NCBI GenBank assembly: GCA_019747875.1
Contig: JAIEQI010000104.1
Span: forward strand, 1 to 45,228
From: Candidatus Obscuribacterales bacterium
Lineage (GTDB): Bacteria > Cyanobacteriota > Vampirovibrionia > Obscuribacterales > Obscuribacteraceae
Direction: 5' to 3'
DNA: 45,228 bases
The notes under the pieces are model-generated. The model was not told the origin of the DNA. It saw only the letters and a list, made by a program, of their open reading frames with translations, and ran no database searches. This document shows positions 1 to 7,875 of the stretch, piece by piece. The translations under genes were made by a program, and so were the position numbers. Numbering within the stretch: position 1 is the stretch's first letter; every line of letters begins with the position of its first letter.

Positions 1-1
1 A

Positions 2-682
2 TGCTCGCATGATCACGAGCATGAACACGAATCCAAGCCAGTACATGTGCACGGACCCGGATGCTCACATGATCACGGGGACGATCATGAACAGGAAGCC
101 AAGCCAGTACATGTGCACGGACCCGGATGCTCGCATGATCACGATCATGAACAGGAAGCCAAGCCAGTACATGTGCACGGACCCGGATGCTCACATGATC
201 ACGAGCACGAGCATGAACACGAAGCCAAGCCAGTACATGTGCACGGTCCCAGTTGCTCACATGATCACGATCACGAACACGAAGCCAAGCAAGTACATGT
301 GCACGGTCCCGGTTGCTCACATGATCATGATCACGAACACGAAGCCAAACCGGTACATGTGCACGGTCCCGTTTGCTCGCATGATCACGATCATGAACAC
401 GAAGCCAAACCGGTACATGTGCACGGTCCCGGTTGCTCACATGATCACGATCATGAACACGAAGCCAAGTCGGCACATGTGCACGGTCCCGGTTGCTCCC
501 ATGATCACGAACATGAACACGAAGCCAAACCGGTACATGTGCACGGTCCCGCTTGCTCACATGATCACGATCACGAACACGAAGCCAAGTCGGCACATGT
601 GCACGGACCCGGTTGCTCGCACGGACACGATCATGGTCACGACCATGGACATGTACACGGTCCGGGCTGCAACCACGATCAC
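2..682 (+). repeat. Coding tandem repeat, ~60-bp unit (His-rich metal-binding repeats)
   Basis: Eleven full units plus one cut by the left edge. The period is exactly 60 bp through most of the array, with small indels giving 54-66 bp units near both ends. Each unit encodes HGPGCSHDH followed by alternating His and Glu and an AKPVHV-like end. Units differ mostly by single bases and by S/V/A/G swaps after HGP. The high DNA identity suggests recent expansion, and copy number is likely to vary between strains or to be collapsed in an assembly. Confidence 0.95.
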
Positions 683-3091
683 CATCATCACGAAGAGAAG
701 AAAAAGGAACTCGTGGTCACCCACCGTCCTTCCGAAGCCGGGGGCGGCGTCGCCTGCCAGTTCGAACTCGATGCCGTGCTTCCCGACGAGACCGATGAGT
801 ACGGTCGTTTCGAGCGCCTTGAGGACGTTATCCAGGCGCGCCACGGCGTAATTGATGCGCACGTTCGCAAGGATTCCGGCAAAGCTGAGTTATGCATACA
901 CTACCAGCCCGAGGTCGTATCACTCACACAATTGCTCGAGCTCGTCCGCAAGTCAGGGCGCGCAGTTTCAAAACGCTACAAGCACAAAGCTTGGTTCCTC
1001 CGAGGAATGAATTCTGTCGAATGCAAAAACATTGTTGAATACGTTCTTGATCGAACTGGCGGAATTCTGACCGGCAACGTAGCGTATGCTGCCGAGCGCC
1101 TCGTCGTTGAGTACGATAGCCAGGAAATTACATCCAAAGATATCGAAGAGAAGGTACGTTCCCTCGGCTACGAACTTGAGGAACCGGAAAAAGGACATCA
1201 ATGTTGCCATCATCATGAGGGTCTTGCCGCGAATCTGCAGATGCCACTGGCTATAGTGGCTGGCATCTTGATCGCCCTTGGCTTGGCTCTGAACTTTCTC
1301 AATCCATCCATGGGCCACATAGCAAATGGCTTATTTCTTGCCGCAGGTATTAGTGCCGGTTTTTTCGCTGTCAAAGCCGCTTTTACTGCGCTTCGCAGCG
1401 GGCTGATTGACATTGAAAGCTTGATGGTTCTGGCTGGCGTTGGCGCAGCACTCATGGGCGCTATCTTCGAAGGTGCGTTCCTCCTTTTCTTATTCAGTTT
1501 CGGGCACGCCCTCGAACATCGTGCAATTGACAAAGCCCGTAAAGCAATCGATGCTCTCGGTCAGCTCCGTGCCGAAACCGCTCGCGTGCGCAGGGATGGC
1601 ACCATAAAGGAACTGCCAGTCTCTGAAGTATTGCGCGGTGACATAATGCTTGTTCGCCCTGGTGATCGCATTGCACTTGATGGATTGATCAAGGAAGGAC
1701 AAACATCAATCGACGAGTCGACAATTACTGGCGAATCGATTCCGGTCGCTAAGGAAGCCGGCGCAGAGGTATTCGCCGGAACCTGCAATGTCGATGCTCT
1801 AATCGAAGTCGAGGTTACTCGCCTCTCGTCCGAGACAGTTCTTAGCCGCATCATCGAGATGGTCTCTGATGCTGAAGCACAAAAGGGCAATAGCCAGAAG
1901 ATGGCTAAGAAAATCGAGAGAACTCTTGTGCCAATAGTTTTAGGTGGTGCACCGCTGTTGGTGATCACGCTACTTGCGACTGGAATGGAATTCAAAGCTG
2001 CAATGTTGCGGGGCATCTCATTGTTGGTCGCCGCATCGCCTTGTGCTCTCGCCATTGCCACACCTGCTGCTGTTCTGTCTGCCATCGGACGCGCGGCGCA
2101 TAGTGGCATTCTTTTCAAAGGTGGTGCTTATCTTGAAATGTTGGGATCAATCGATACGATTGCATTCGACAAGACGGGCACACTCACAGTTGGAAGCCCT
2201 CATGTTATGACTGTGATGACAGTATCCGATGTGACGCAGCCAGACTTGCTCAAGATCGCGGCGACTGCTGAGTCTCACTCGACTCATCCGATAGCAATCG
2301 CAATCGTCAAGGCGGCGAACGAACGCGGTGTTAAGTACGGTGATTGCACCCAAGTCACCGCTGTTCACGGCAAAGGGCTGCGCGCACAGTGGGAAGGCAC
2401 CGAGATTAGCTTAGGCAGCATGGAGATGTTCGAAAACGACAATGTTCCTGCCGAGCTGAAGACCCAAGCGGAGGACCTAGAGAAGCTTGGACAGACCGTA
2501 ATTGTGGTGAAAAATGGTAGCAAGTTCATGGGCGTTCTTGGCGTCGCTGACAAGATTCGGCCGGAAGCAAAAAATGCCCTTTCCGCGCTGAAATCACTCG
2601 GCATCAAAAAGAATGTAATGCTCTCCGGAGATAATCAGCGTGTTGCCGATGCTATCGGGCAACAAGCTGGAATCGACGAAGCCTTTGCTCAATTATTGCC
2701 AGAAGAAAAAGTCGCCAAACTCCGCACGCTTGCAAAAGCGGACACCGGCGTGGCAATGGTTGGCGACGGTGTTAACGACGCACCAGCATTGGCCGCAGCT
2801 ACGATCGGCATAGCCATGGGCGGAACTGGATCCGACGTCGCGCTTGAAACCGCAGATATTGTACTGATGAGCCACGGACTAGGCCGTCTCCCATTTGCTA
2901 TCAAGCTAGCTCGCGAAGCGACCAGAACAATCCATCAAAACGTTTTTGTAGCCATTGCGGTTGGTGCAGTCCTCGTTCTCGCATCCATCTTTGGCTGGGT
3001 ACAAGTAAGCAGCGCCGTCATCCTCCACGAAGGCAGCACCCTAGTTGTTCTACTCAACGGCTTGCGTTTGCTCACCCTCAAAGAAGACTAA
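2..3091 (+). CDS. P1B-4-type heavy-metal-transporting P-type ATPase with His-rich N-terminal repeats (5' partial)
   Basis: Pumps a divalent metal out of the cytoplasm using ATP. The frame is open to the left edge, so the start lies outside the window; the first possible internal start is a GTG at 47, used for numbering here. Residues 1-215 are tandem His/Cys/Glu units of about 20 residues. Two degenerate metal-associated domains follow (about 230-390); the second reads GMNSVEC, so its CxxC site is lost. Core motifs: TGES 561-564, SPC 664-666 in a membrane helix, DKTGT from D708, a THP nucleotide-binding motif, GDGVNDAP from 906, and HEGST 994-998 in the last helix region. SPC plus HEG(S/G)T is the P1B-4 signature (Co, Ni, Fe or Zn efflux) rather than the CPC of ZntA/CopA. 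Substrate is inferred from motifs only. Confidence 0.95.
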   Translation, partial: CSHDHEHEHESKPVHVHGPGCSHDHGDDHEQEAKPVHVHGPGCSHDHDHEQEAKPVHVHGPGCSHDHEHEHEHEAKPVHVHGPSCSHDHDHEHEAKQVHVHGPGCSHDHDHEHEAKPVHVHGPVCSHDHDHEHEAKPVHVHGPGCSHDHDHEHEAKSAHVHGPGCSHDHEHEHEAKPVHVHGPACSHDHDHEHEAKSAHVHGPGCSHGHDHGHDHGHVHGPGCNHDHHHHEEKKKELVVTHRPSEAGGGVACQFELDAVLPDETDEYGRFERLEDVIQARHGVIDAHVRKDSGKAELCIHYQPEVVSLTQLLELVRKSGRAVSKRYKHKAWFLRGMNSVECKNIVEYVLDRTGGILTGNVAYAAERLVVEYDSQEITSKDIEEKVRSLGYELEEPEKGHQCCHHHEGLAANLQMPLAIVAGILIALGLALNFLNPSMGHIANGLFLAAGISAGFFAVKAAFTALRSGLIDIESLMVLAGVGAALMGAIFEGAFLLFLFSFGHALEHRAIDKARKAIDALGQLRAETARVRRDGTIKELPVSEVLRGDIMLVRPGDRIALDGLIKEGQTSIDESTITGESIPVAKEAGAEVFAGTCNVDALIEVEVTRLSSETVLSRIIEMVSDAEAQKGNSQKMAKKIERTLVPIVLGGAPLLVITLLATGMEFKAAMLRGISLLVAASPCALAIATPAAVLSAIGRAAHSGILFKGGAYLEMLGSIDTIAFDKTGTLTVGSPHVMTVMTVSDVTQPDLLKIAATAESHSTHPIAIAIVKAANERGVKYGDCTQVTAVHGKGLRAQWEGTEISLGSMEMFENDNVPAELKTQAEDLEKLGQTVIVVKNGSKFMGVLGVADKIRPEAKNALSALKSLGIKKNVMLSGDNQRVADAIGQQAGIDEAFAQLLPEEKVAKLRTLAKADTGVAMVGDGVNDAPALAAATIGIAMGGTGSDVALETADIVLMSHGLGRLPFAIKLAREATRTIHQNVFVAIAVGAVLVLASIFGWVQVSSAVILHEGSTLVVLLNGLRLLTLKED

Positions 3092-3270
3092 GAGGACAAA
3101 TACGTGGGTCTGTAGTTTTGGCTCTTGTCCTAACTATGACCGTTCACCGTCACGATATATGATGAAACGTCATCAGTTAATGCTGCGACCCGCAAACGCC
3201 CCTACTAGGACCGATCACTGTTATGGCATGCCTATAAATTAGGATTCCGGATTCCAAAGGAGTTGTATGT

Positions 3271-3825
3271 ATGCCAGAATTCTCCGAAAGTGCCTCTTTC
3301 AAAGCGGAAGGCAGCGCGCTGTCTGCACCGGTTTCCTTTGCAGATGTTGTCGACGATTCTGCCAGACTAAATTTGAGGCTGAGTGAACAAGCTTCGCGAG
3401 GAACTGCAGACGCTTACCTTACCAATCTGCAGATTGATGGAGGTGATTTGGCTTTTGGGCTCAGTGATTCTAAACCCAGGACATTCACTACAAAAAATGG
3501 CTCAACGCAGACTGACTTTTACTTCAACAACAAGGTCATCTTTTCGGATGTGAGCACAAAAGATGGTTTGCGCGTTCGCACATCCTTTACCGCCGATGGA
3601 AGATTTGAGGGACAGCAAGTTGATAGTGGAAAATCCTCAATGGCCGACTTTACAGACGGTTTGAATAGCTTCAAAGTAGTGAAGACCGAGAAAGGAACAG
3701 ATGTCTTGCAGAAGGATGATTTGACCGGCAAATACACTAAAGTCGAGGATGAATACGACAGATCCCGAGTTTTGAAGTTGCAGAAAGAGATGTTCTCGAC
3801 ACCGAAGGTGGTGCTCGGTACATAG
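3271..3825 (+). CDS. Hypothetical protein, 184 aa
   Basis: Family not recognised. The start is supported by AAAGGAG at 3256-3262, eight bases upstream. There is no signal peptide or membrane helix. The protein is polar and rich in Ser, Asp, Lys and Thr, with alternating short hydrophobic stretches that suggest a beta-rich fold. It lies 180 bp downstream of the metal ATPase in the same direction. The intervening DNA holds only a small GATGA-AACG-TCATC hairpin, so co-transcription is possible but not shown. Confidence 0.75.
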   Translation: MPEFSESASFKAEGSALSAPVSFADVVDDSARLNLRLSEQASRGTADAYLTNLQIDGGDLAFGLSDSKPRTFTTKNGSTQTDFYFNNKVIFSDVSTKDGLRVRTSFTADGRFEGQQVDSGKSSMADFTDGLNSFKVVKTEKGTDVLQKDDLTGKYTKVEDEYDRSRVLKLQKEMFSTPKVVLGT

Positions 3826-3879
3826 ATTCCCGTCGATGGATTCGGAGTCAATTCCGTTAGAGAGTCCAGAGGACTTTGA

Positions 3880-4554
3880 TCAATCCACTTGCTCAACTTG
3901 TGGCATCTTCACGGGGACCTTGAGTGTTTGGGAATTGTTTTGTAACAGCAGCACCAGATTTTTTGAGGACCCGACTCCCAAAACTCTCACAGTAACCATC
4001 GTGGTTTCACTTGCTCCTAAGGTCAGTTTCGTGCCGGACTTGTCTAACTGTGCCGGAGGCAGAGGGGCTTTGTATTTTGGTTTTGACGATTCGGGCGTAG
4101 TCTCTCGAAGAATGCCTTTCTTGTCATAGGAAAAGGAGCGTACCACAGGGGCGAGGGCCTCATTTGATATGTATGTCTCGAATCTTGGACCCATCTCTTG
4201 CAAGGACCCATCAACCACGATCTTGGATTGCAAGTTTAACTCGCATTTTGCTTTTGAAATGTTCTTGATCTTAAGTGTGACGAGCGTCGTTTGACCACTA
4301 GTTCGAATTGGAACCGGTGAAGGCATGTTGTTTTGCCAGCTGTATGTATTCTCAACTGAGATAGAGAGAGCCTGTGTTCCTGCCGACGGACCATTGCTAT
4401 GCGCGGACTTACTAGCTTTCACCACTAGTGTTTCCGCAGCACAGTTTTGCGCCTCTTTCGCTCGGACTGATTTTGTGTCGATGGCAAAAGAAAGAATGCA
4501 GCTCATTGCGTAAAACACTGCAAGGCTCTGTCTCAATTTGGTCTTGTGATGCAC
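3880..4554 (-). CDS. Exported hypothetical protein, 224 aa
   Basis: Starts at GTG with a TGAGG ribosome site seven bases upstream. The N-terminus (basic MHHKTKLR, then a hydrophobic run to about residue 24, then VRA-KEA) looks like a signal peptide. The mature part is beta-rich, and its phrases TTLVTLKIKNISKAKCELN and TTMVTVRVLG resemble extracellular immunoglobulin-like domains. Two Cys residues in the mature part (in QNCAAE and KCELN) could form a disulfide. It is convergent with the preceding gene across about 55 bp. No family is assigned. Confidence 0.75.
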   Translation of the reverse strand: MHHKTKLRQSLAVFYAMSCILSFAIDTKSVRAKEAQNCAAETLVVKASKSAHSNGPSAGTQALSISVENTYSWQNNMPSPVPIRTSGQTTLVTLKIKNISKAKCELNLQSKIVVDGSLQEMGPRFETYISNEALAPVVRSFSYDKKGILRETTPESSKPKYKAPLPPAQLDKSGTKLTLGASETTMVTVRVLGVGSSKNLVLLLQNNSQTLKVPVKMPQVEQVD

Positions 4555-4604
4555 TCAACAGCCTCATTATTTTAGATCTTGAATCTCTTCTTAAATCTCT
4601 TCTT

Positions 4605-4700
4605 GAAGAAATTCTATCATCACGACTTTGTTTCGCACTTTGGCTGTTCATGGTTCCCGAGCAAGAGTGATCCGTGGAGCATGAATACTCATCTCTTTTG
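4605..4700 (+). repeat. Left copy of ~95-bp direct repeat flanking the DUF4143 gene
   Basis: Aligns at roughly 70-75% by eye with 6128-6225. Shared blocks include TATCATC-CGACT, an identical 14-base block around CAAGAGTGATCCGT, and GAGCA-GAA-ACT. The two copies are in the same orientation and enclose the whole ATPase gene. Origin unknown: a duplicated promoter, or the ends of an inserted unit. Confidence 0.55.
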
Positions 4701-4722
4701 GAAGACGTGTCTCTCGGATAAA

Positions 4723-4788
4723 TTAGCCAGTTCCTGGTTGAAATTTAGCCGTTTGGTGGTTGAAATTTAGCCGCTTGGTGGTTAAAAT
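4723..4788 (+). repeat. Three tandem 22-bp repeats directly upstream of the DUF4143 ATPase start
   Basis: Units run 4723-4744, 4745-4766 and 4767-4788 with the pattern TTAGCC-N9-GGTTGAAAT (TTAAAAT in the last unit). Units 2 and 3 differ at two positions; unit 1 is more diverged. The array ends six bases before the ATG, where a ribosome site would normally lie, and no Shine-Dalgarno sequence is visible. A repeated operator site or an RNA-level control element is possible. Confidence 0.85.
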
Positions 4789-4794
4789 GTAGAA

Positions 4795-6051
4795 ATGCTA
4801 TATCCGAGGAATCTGAAAACTATGCTGCTGGAGGCTTCGCGGGTCTCCAGAGTGATTCTTCTAAATGGGGCCAGGCAGACTGGAAAGAGCACTTTACTCC
4901 AGGGGCTGTTTGAAGGGGCTGACGAACCAGTCTATGTGAGTCTTGATGATCTTTCTTCGCTTGATGCAGCGAAGCGAACGCCAAAATCATTCTTGCAGCA
5001 GTTTAACGGACCAGTCATTATCGATGAAATACAACGTGCACCCGAACTCTTCCTGCCCATGAAAGAAATTGTTGATCAGGACAAAAGCCCTGGCCGATTC
5101 TTTTTGAGCGGTTCTGCTAGTGTTCTTGGTTTGCCAAAATTGGCCGATTCACTTGCTGGTCGAATGGATATTCATTCGCTCTGGACATTGTCTCAGGGGG
5201 AGATGAATGGCTACCATGAGTTATTTGTTGATTCCGCTTTTCAGAAAGAGAAAATCAAAAGAGTCAAAGGTGTTAAATTGGGAGCGCTGCTCCAGAAAAT
5301 AGTTGCAGGTGGTTATCCAGAAGTTTTGATGAGACCGACCGAAACTGCAAGGACTATTTGGTACGAGAGCTATTTGAAAACAATATTAGAGCGGGACGTT
5401 CGTGATCTGAGCAATATTGAAGGAATCACAATGCTTCCGAATTTATTGGCATTAATCGCGTCGCGTGCTGGCAATCTGGTCAACACTTCGGATCTTTCGC
5501 GTTCACTCACAATTCCGAATACAAGTCTCAAGCGATACCTGTCGCTTTTGCAAGCTGTCTTTCTTACAGTTCCTATTCAACCTTGGTTTGGAAACATCGG
5601 GAAGCGGATTGTAAAATCACCAAAAGTATTCCTGAATGATACCGGACTGCTGTGTCACTTGCTTGGACAAAATGTTGATTCACTCATGGGAGCAAATCAC
5701 ACTTTACTGGGTCCCGTCTTTGAAAATTTTGTGATGATGGAGCTTTGCAAACAAATATCATGGAGCAAAACTAGACCGAAGCTTTATCATTACAGGACTT
5801 CAACAGGTGAAGAAGTAGATTTCGTTTTGGAGTCTAGAGACGGACGTTTGGTTGGTATTGAATGTAAGACCTCCGCAAGCGTTGACCACAATAGTTTTAA
5901 AGGTCTGCGTTCGTTGGAAGCAGCTCTTGGAGCTAAGCTCCACAGAGGAATTGTCATTTACACCGGCTCTGAGACGCTTGCATTTGGCGATAAGTTCGAC
6001 GCAGTCCCGGTTAACGCAATCTGGGAGACTACGAGCAATGCACCTTCGTAA
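4795..6051 (+). CDS. AAA-family ATPase with C-terminal DUF4143 domain
   Basis: A 418-residue member of the widespread AAA + DUF4143 family, whose cellular role is poorly defined. The Walker A region is LLNGARQTGKST (about residues 23-34). The Walker B-like strand is PVIIDEIQRAPELF (about 75-88), followed by a sensor-like FLSGSAS. The C-terminal part contains the family hallmark EEVDFVLE...LVGIECKTSAS (about 340-362), a PD-(D/E)XK-like pattern (D, then E-x-K). The length is normal for the family. The gene is preceded by three 22-bp repeats and enclosed by two related flanks, which suggests a self-contained transferable unit. No partner gene is adjacent. Confidence 0.9.
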   Translation: MLYPRNLKTMLLEASRVSRVILLNGARQTGKSTLLQGLFEGADEPVYVSLDDLSSLDAAKRTPKSFLQQFNGPVIIDEIQRAPELFLPMKEIVDQDKSPGRFFLSGSASVLGLPKLADSLAGRMDIHSLWTLSQGEMNGYHELFVDSAFQKEKIKRVKGVKLGALLQKIVAGGYPEVLMRPTETARTIWYESYLKTILERDVRDLSNIEGITMLPNLLALIASRAGNLVNTSDLSRSLTIPNTSLKRYLSLLQAVFLTVPIQPWFGNIGKRIVKSPKVFLNDTGLLCHLLGQNVDSLMGANHTLLGPVFENFVMMELCKQISWSKTRPKLYHYRTSTGEEVDFVLESRDGRLVGIECKTSASVDHNSFKGLRSLEAALGAKLHRGIVIYTGSETLAFGDKFDAVPVNAIWETTSNAPS

Positions 6052-6127
6052 ATCCATCGCAGTTTGTGGGTTCCGGCGAACATAATATTTTGGAGTAAAG
6101 TTGAAAAAAAGCAGGGTCACTTGCGTC

Positions 6128-6225
6128 GAAGCAATCCTATCATCGCGACTCTGTTGTCGCTCTTTGACCCTTCACTGTTAACAGCAAGAGTGATCCGTCT
6201 TGAGCACGAACACTGTTCTCTCTCT
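6128..6225 (+). repeat. Right copy of ~95-bp direct repeat flanking the DUF4143 gene
   Basis: Partner of 4605-4700 in the same orientation, about 75 bp after the ATPase stop codon. It contains TTTGACC and an AACAGCAAGAG segment, so each copy could also carry a promoter reading rightward. Confidence 0.55.
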
Positions 6226-6331
6226 CCTCTGCATGACCGAATTCAACACAGCTGCAATTCCGCATTAACTGCGAGTCAGGCATGATTTAAAGAAGATATA
6301 CTTCTGGCGCTGAAGGTACTTGGGAGGTTTT

Positions 6332-6520
6332 ATGTCCGAAGATTTTGATGCTAAATACCACATTGATCAGCTTAACAAGACTGACAACGAGATTTCTAAG
6401 CGACTTTCCAAAGCAGAAAGCGCGCTCAAGGCAATTTTTGAAGCAGTTTCACGTATGAACGAAGCGACAAATCCTGCTATTCAAAAAAAGCTCAACGAAG
6501 CCTTCGAATACTTGAAGTAG
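6332..6520 (+). CDS. Small coiled-coil protein, 62 aa
   Basis: ATG at 6332 is chosen because GGGAGG (6322-6327) lies just ahead of it; an in-frame TTG at 6320 would place that site inside the gene. The product begins MSEDFDAKYHID and is almost entirely helical, with heptad-like spacing of Leu, Ile and Ala through residues 10-60, so it probably oligomerises. No family is recognised and no membrane segment is seen. It stands alone between two intergenic gaps. Confidence 0.65.
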   Translation: MSEDFDAKYHIDQLNKTDNEISKRLSKAESALKAIFEAVSRMNEATNPAIQKKLNEAFEYLK

Positions 6521-6792
6521 AGATAGCCCGCAAGAATTGGTATTAGCACTCAATGCTAGCTTTCGGGGATATGTAGCCGATATGTCACCATCGCTGCTTA
6601 TGTGTGTCGAGGTGTCGATCGCAGCAAAATGTAAGTAGCCCATTGAATGTGCTCAAGAGTGATGATTGTTAATCCGAGTAATTTGTGTACCTCCGCCTCC
6701 AGGCTTAGGATAGTTTTTGGCGAATAGATCGTCTAATGCATGCCCGTTCTCTGCAAATCTCCGATAAATGCTTGTGTTTGGTCGGCAAGAAA
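6521..6792. other. Intergenic stretch without recognisable genes
   Basis: The gap between the small protein and the Uma2-family gene is about 390 bp in all. This first part shows no open frame with protein-like composition, no strong hairpin and no repeat that I can see. The last part carries the promoter and leader described separately. Confidence 0.6.
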
Positions 6793-6822
6793 TTGTTGTT
6801 ACTCGATTTCTATCGGTATAAT
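6793..6822 (+). promoter_or_regulatory. Sigma-70-type promoter for the Uma2-family gene
   Basis: A perfect TATAAT (6817-6822) with TTGTTG (6793-6798) 18 bases upstream; an overlapping TTGTTA at 6796-6801 would give a 15-base spacer. Transcription would begin near 6829, leaving a leader of about 78 bases before the ATG at 6907. Confidence 0.6.
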
Positions 6823-6851
6823 GACTTTGAACTCTTGACCTGAATTTAGCG

Positions 6852-6899
6852 TCTTTCTAGTAGAAGGCTCTTCGGAGCCAAGTTTCGCAGAAAGAGGAG
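6852..6899 (+). promoter_or_regulatory. Structured leader that may mask the ribosome-binding site
   Basis: GGCTC-TTCG-GAGCC (6866-6879) is a stable TTCG tetraloop hairpin. TCTTTCT (6852-6858) is perfectly complementary to AGAAAGA (6889-6895), which overlaps the ribosome site AAAGAGGAG. Together these form a nested two-stem structure enclosing the Shine-Dalgarno sequence, consistent with translational control. Seen from the sequence only; no energy calculation was done. Confidence 0.45.
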
Positions 6900-6906
6900 A
6901 TGTTTC

Positions 6907-7626
6907 ATGAAGACTTTCACGACTTTCAATACCTTCGAGGACATCCGAAATGGCGACAATATGAGCCAAGAGGAGTTTCACACGCTCTATGAGCAAAAAC
7001 CAGATTGTTTTCGAGCCGAGCTTCTTGCCGGTACTGTTTACGTCTGCGAGCCCTTGTCAGAGTTCCATGCTGATATCCACACGGAATTGGCTGCATTGTT
7101 TGGTGCTTATCGGGCATATACACCCGGTGTCCAGGCTCTGATTGACGCCACTGTGATTTTGGGCGAATCCGATGAGGTTCAGCCTGACATGACTCTAAGG
7201 GTTTTGCCTGAATATCAGGGGCAGACCAGTGATTACATATACAAGAAAGGACGAAAGGCGAGTGGTCCTTACATAAAGGGAGCACCAGAGTTGGTGGCGG
7301 AGATTTCCTTCAGCAGTAGGTCCATGGACTTGCATGTTAAGCGTAAGCGCTATGAGCAAGCTGGAGTCCTTGAGTATTTAGTCATAAGTTTGCAGGACGA
7401 GGAATTGTTCTGGTTTGATCTTGCCAATGGCACGTCAATTAAGCCAAGCAAAGGCATATTCAAGTCAAGGATTTTTCCGGGATTGTGGATTCATAAATCT
7501 GCGCTCTTCGGCATGAGATATGAACTAATGATGGATACAGTGCAAAGAGGATTGAGTTCCGCAGAGCATAAATCCTTTCTGAGTCATCTAAGGGAATTGC
7601 GAGCTAATAAGAAACCTAGTAACTAA
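6907..7626 (+). CDS. Uma2-family (DUF820) putative endonuclease, 239 aa
   Basis: Belongs to the Uma2/DUF820 family, abundant in cyanobacteria and relatives and carrying a PD-(D/E)XK nuclease-like fold; the biological role is unsettled. Family landmarks are MSQEEFHTL and AELLAGTVY near the N-terminus, EVQPDMTLRVLP (Asp of the nuclease core) and PELVAEISFSSRSMDLHVKRKRYEQAGVLEYLVI (Glu, then Lys). The start at 6907 has AGAGGAG seven bases upstream. Most relatives would begin at the internal Met19 (6961), so the first 18 residues are an extension. It has its own promoter. Confidence 0.88.
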   Translation: MKTFTTFNTFEDIRNGDNMSQEEFHTLYEQKPDCFRAELLAGTVYVCEPLSEFHADIHTELAALFGAYRAYTPGVQALIDATVILGESDEVQPDMTLRVLPEYQGQTSDYIYKKGRKASGPYIKGAPELVAEISFSSRSMDLHVKRKRYEQAGVLEYLVISLQDEELFWFDLANGTSIKPSKGIFKSRIFPGLWIHKSALFGMRYELMMDTVQRGLSSAEHKSFLSHLRELRANKKPSN

Positions 7627-7875
7627 TCTTTCGTTCCGAGCTTTAAGGCATAAGCAGCCCTGATTGAAGATCATCTATCGCGCCGTCATGTCATTGGCGA
7701 CTGTGTACCAACTTTGGTGCTAGCTACCGAAACCGATTCTAGGCCTATACTAGCTGCGTTCGCTACACGCGAAGCACGCCCCTTGCCGAAAAACGCAGAA
7801 AAAGGTGTACACTTGTAGGCAAATCAAAAGTTAGAATGTCGCTGGTCAGTTGAAATAATTGCGGAGAAAAATCCC

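Noticed and set aside
1..700. CRISPR-like regular repeat at the left edge
   Set aside because: Periodicity is 60 bp with no unique spacers, and the units are coding in one frame (His-rich repeats), so it is a protein repeat.
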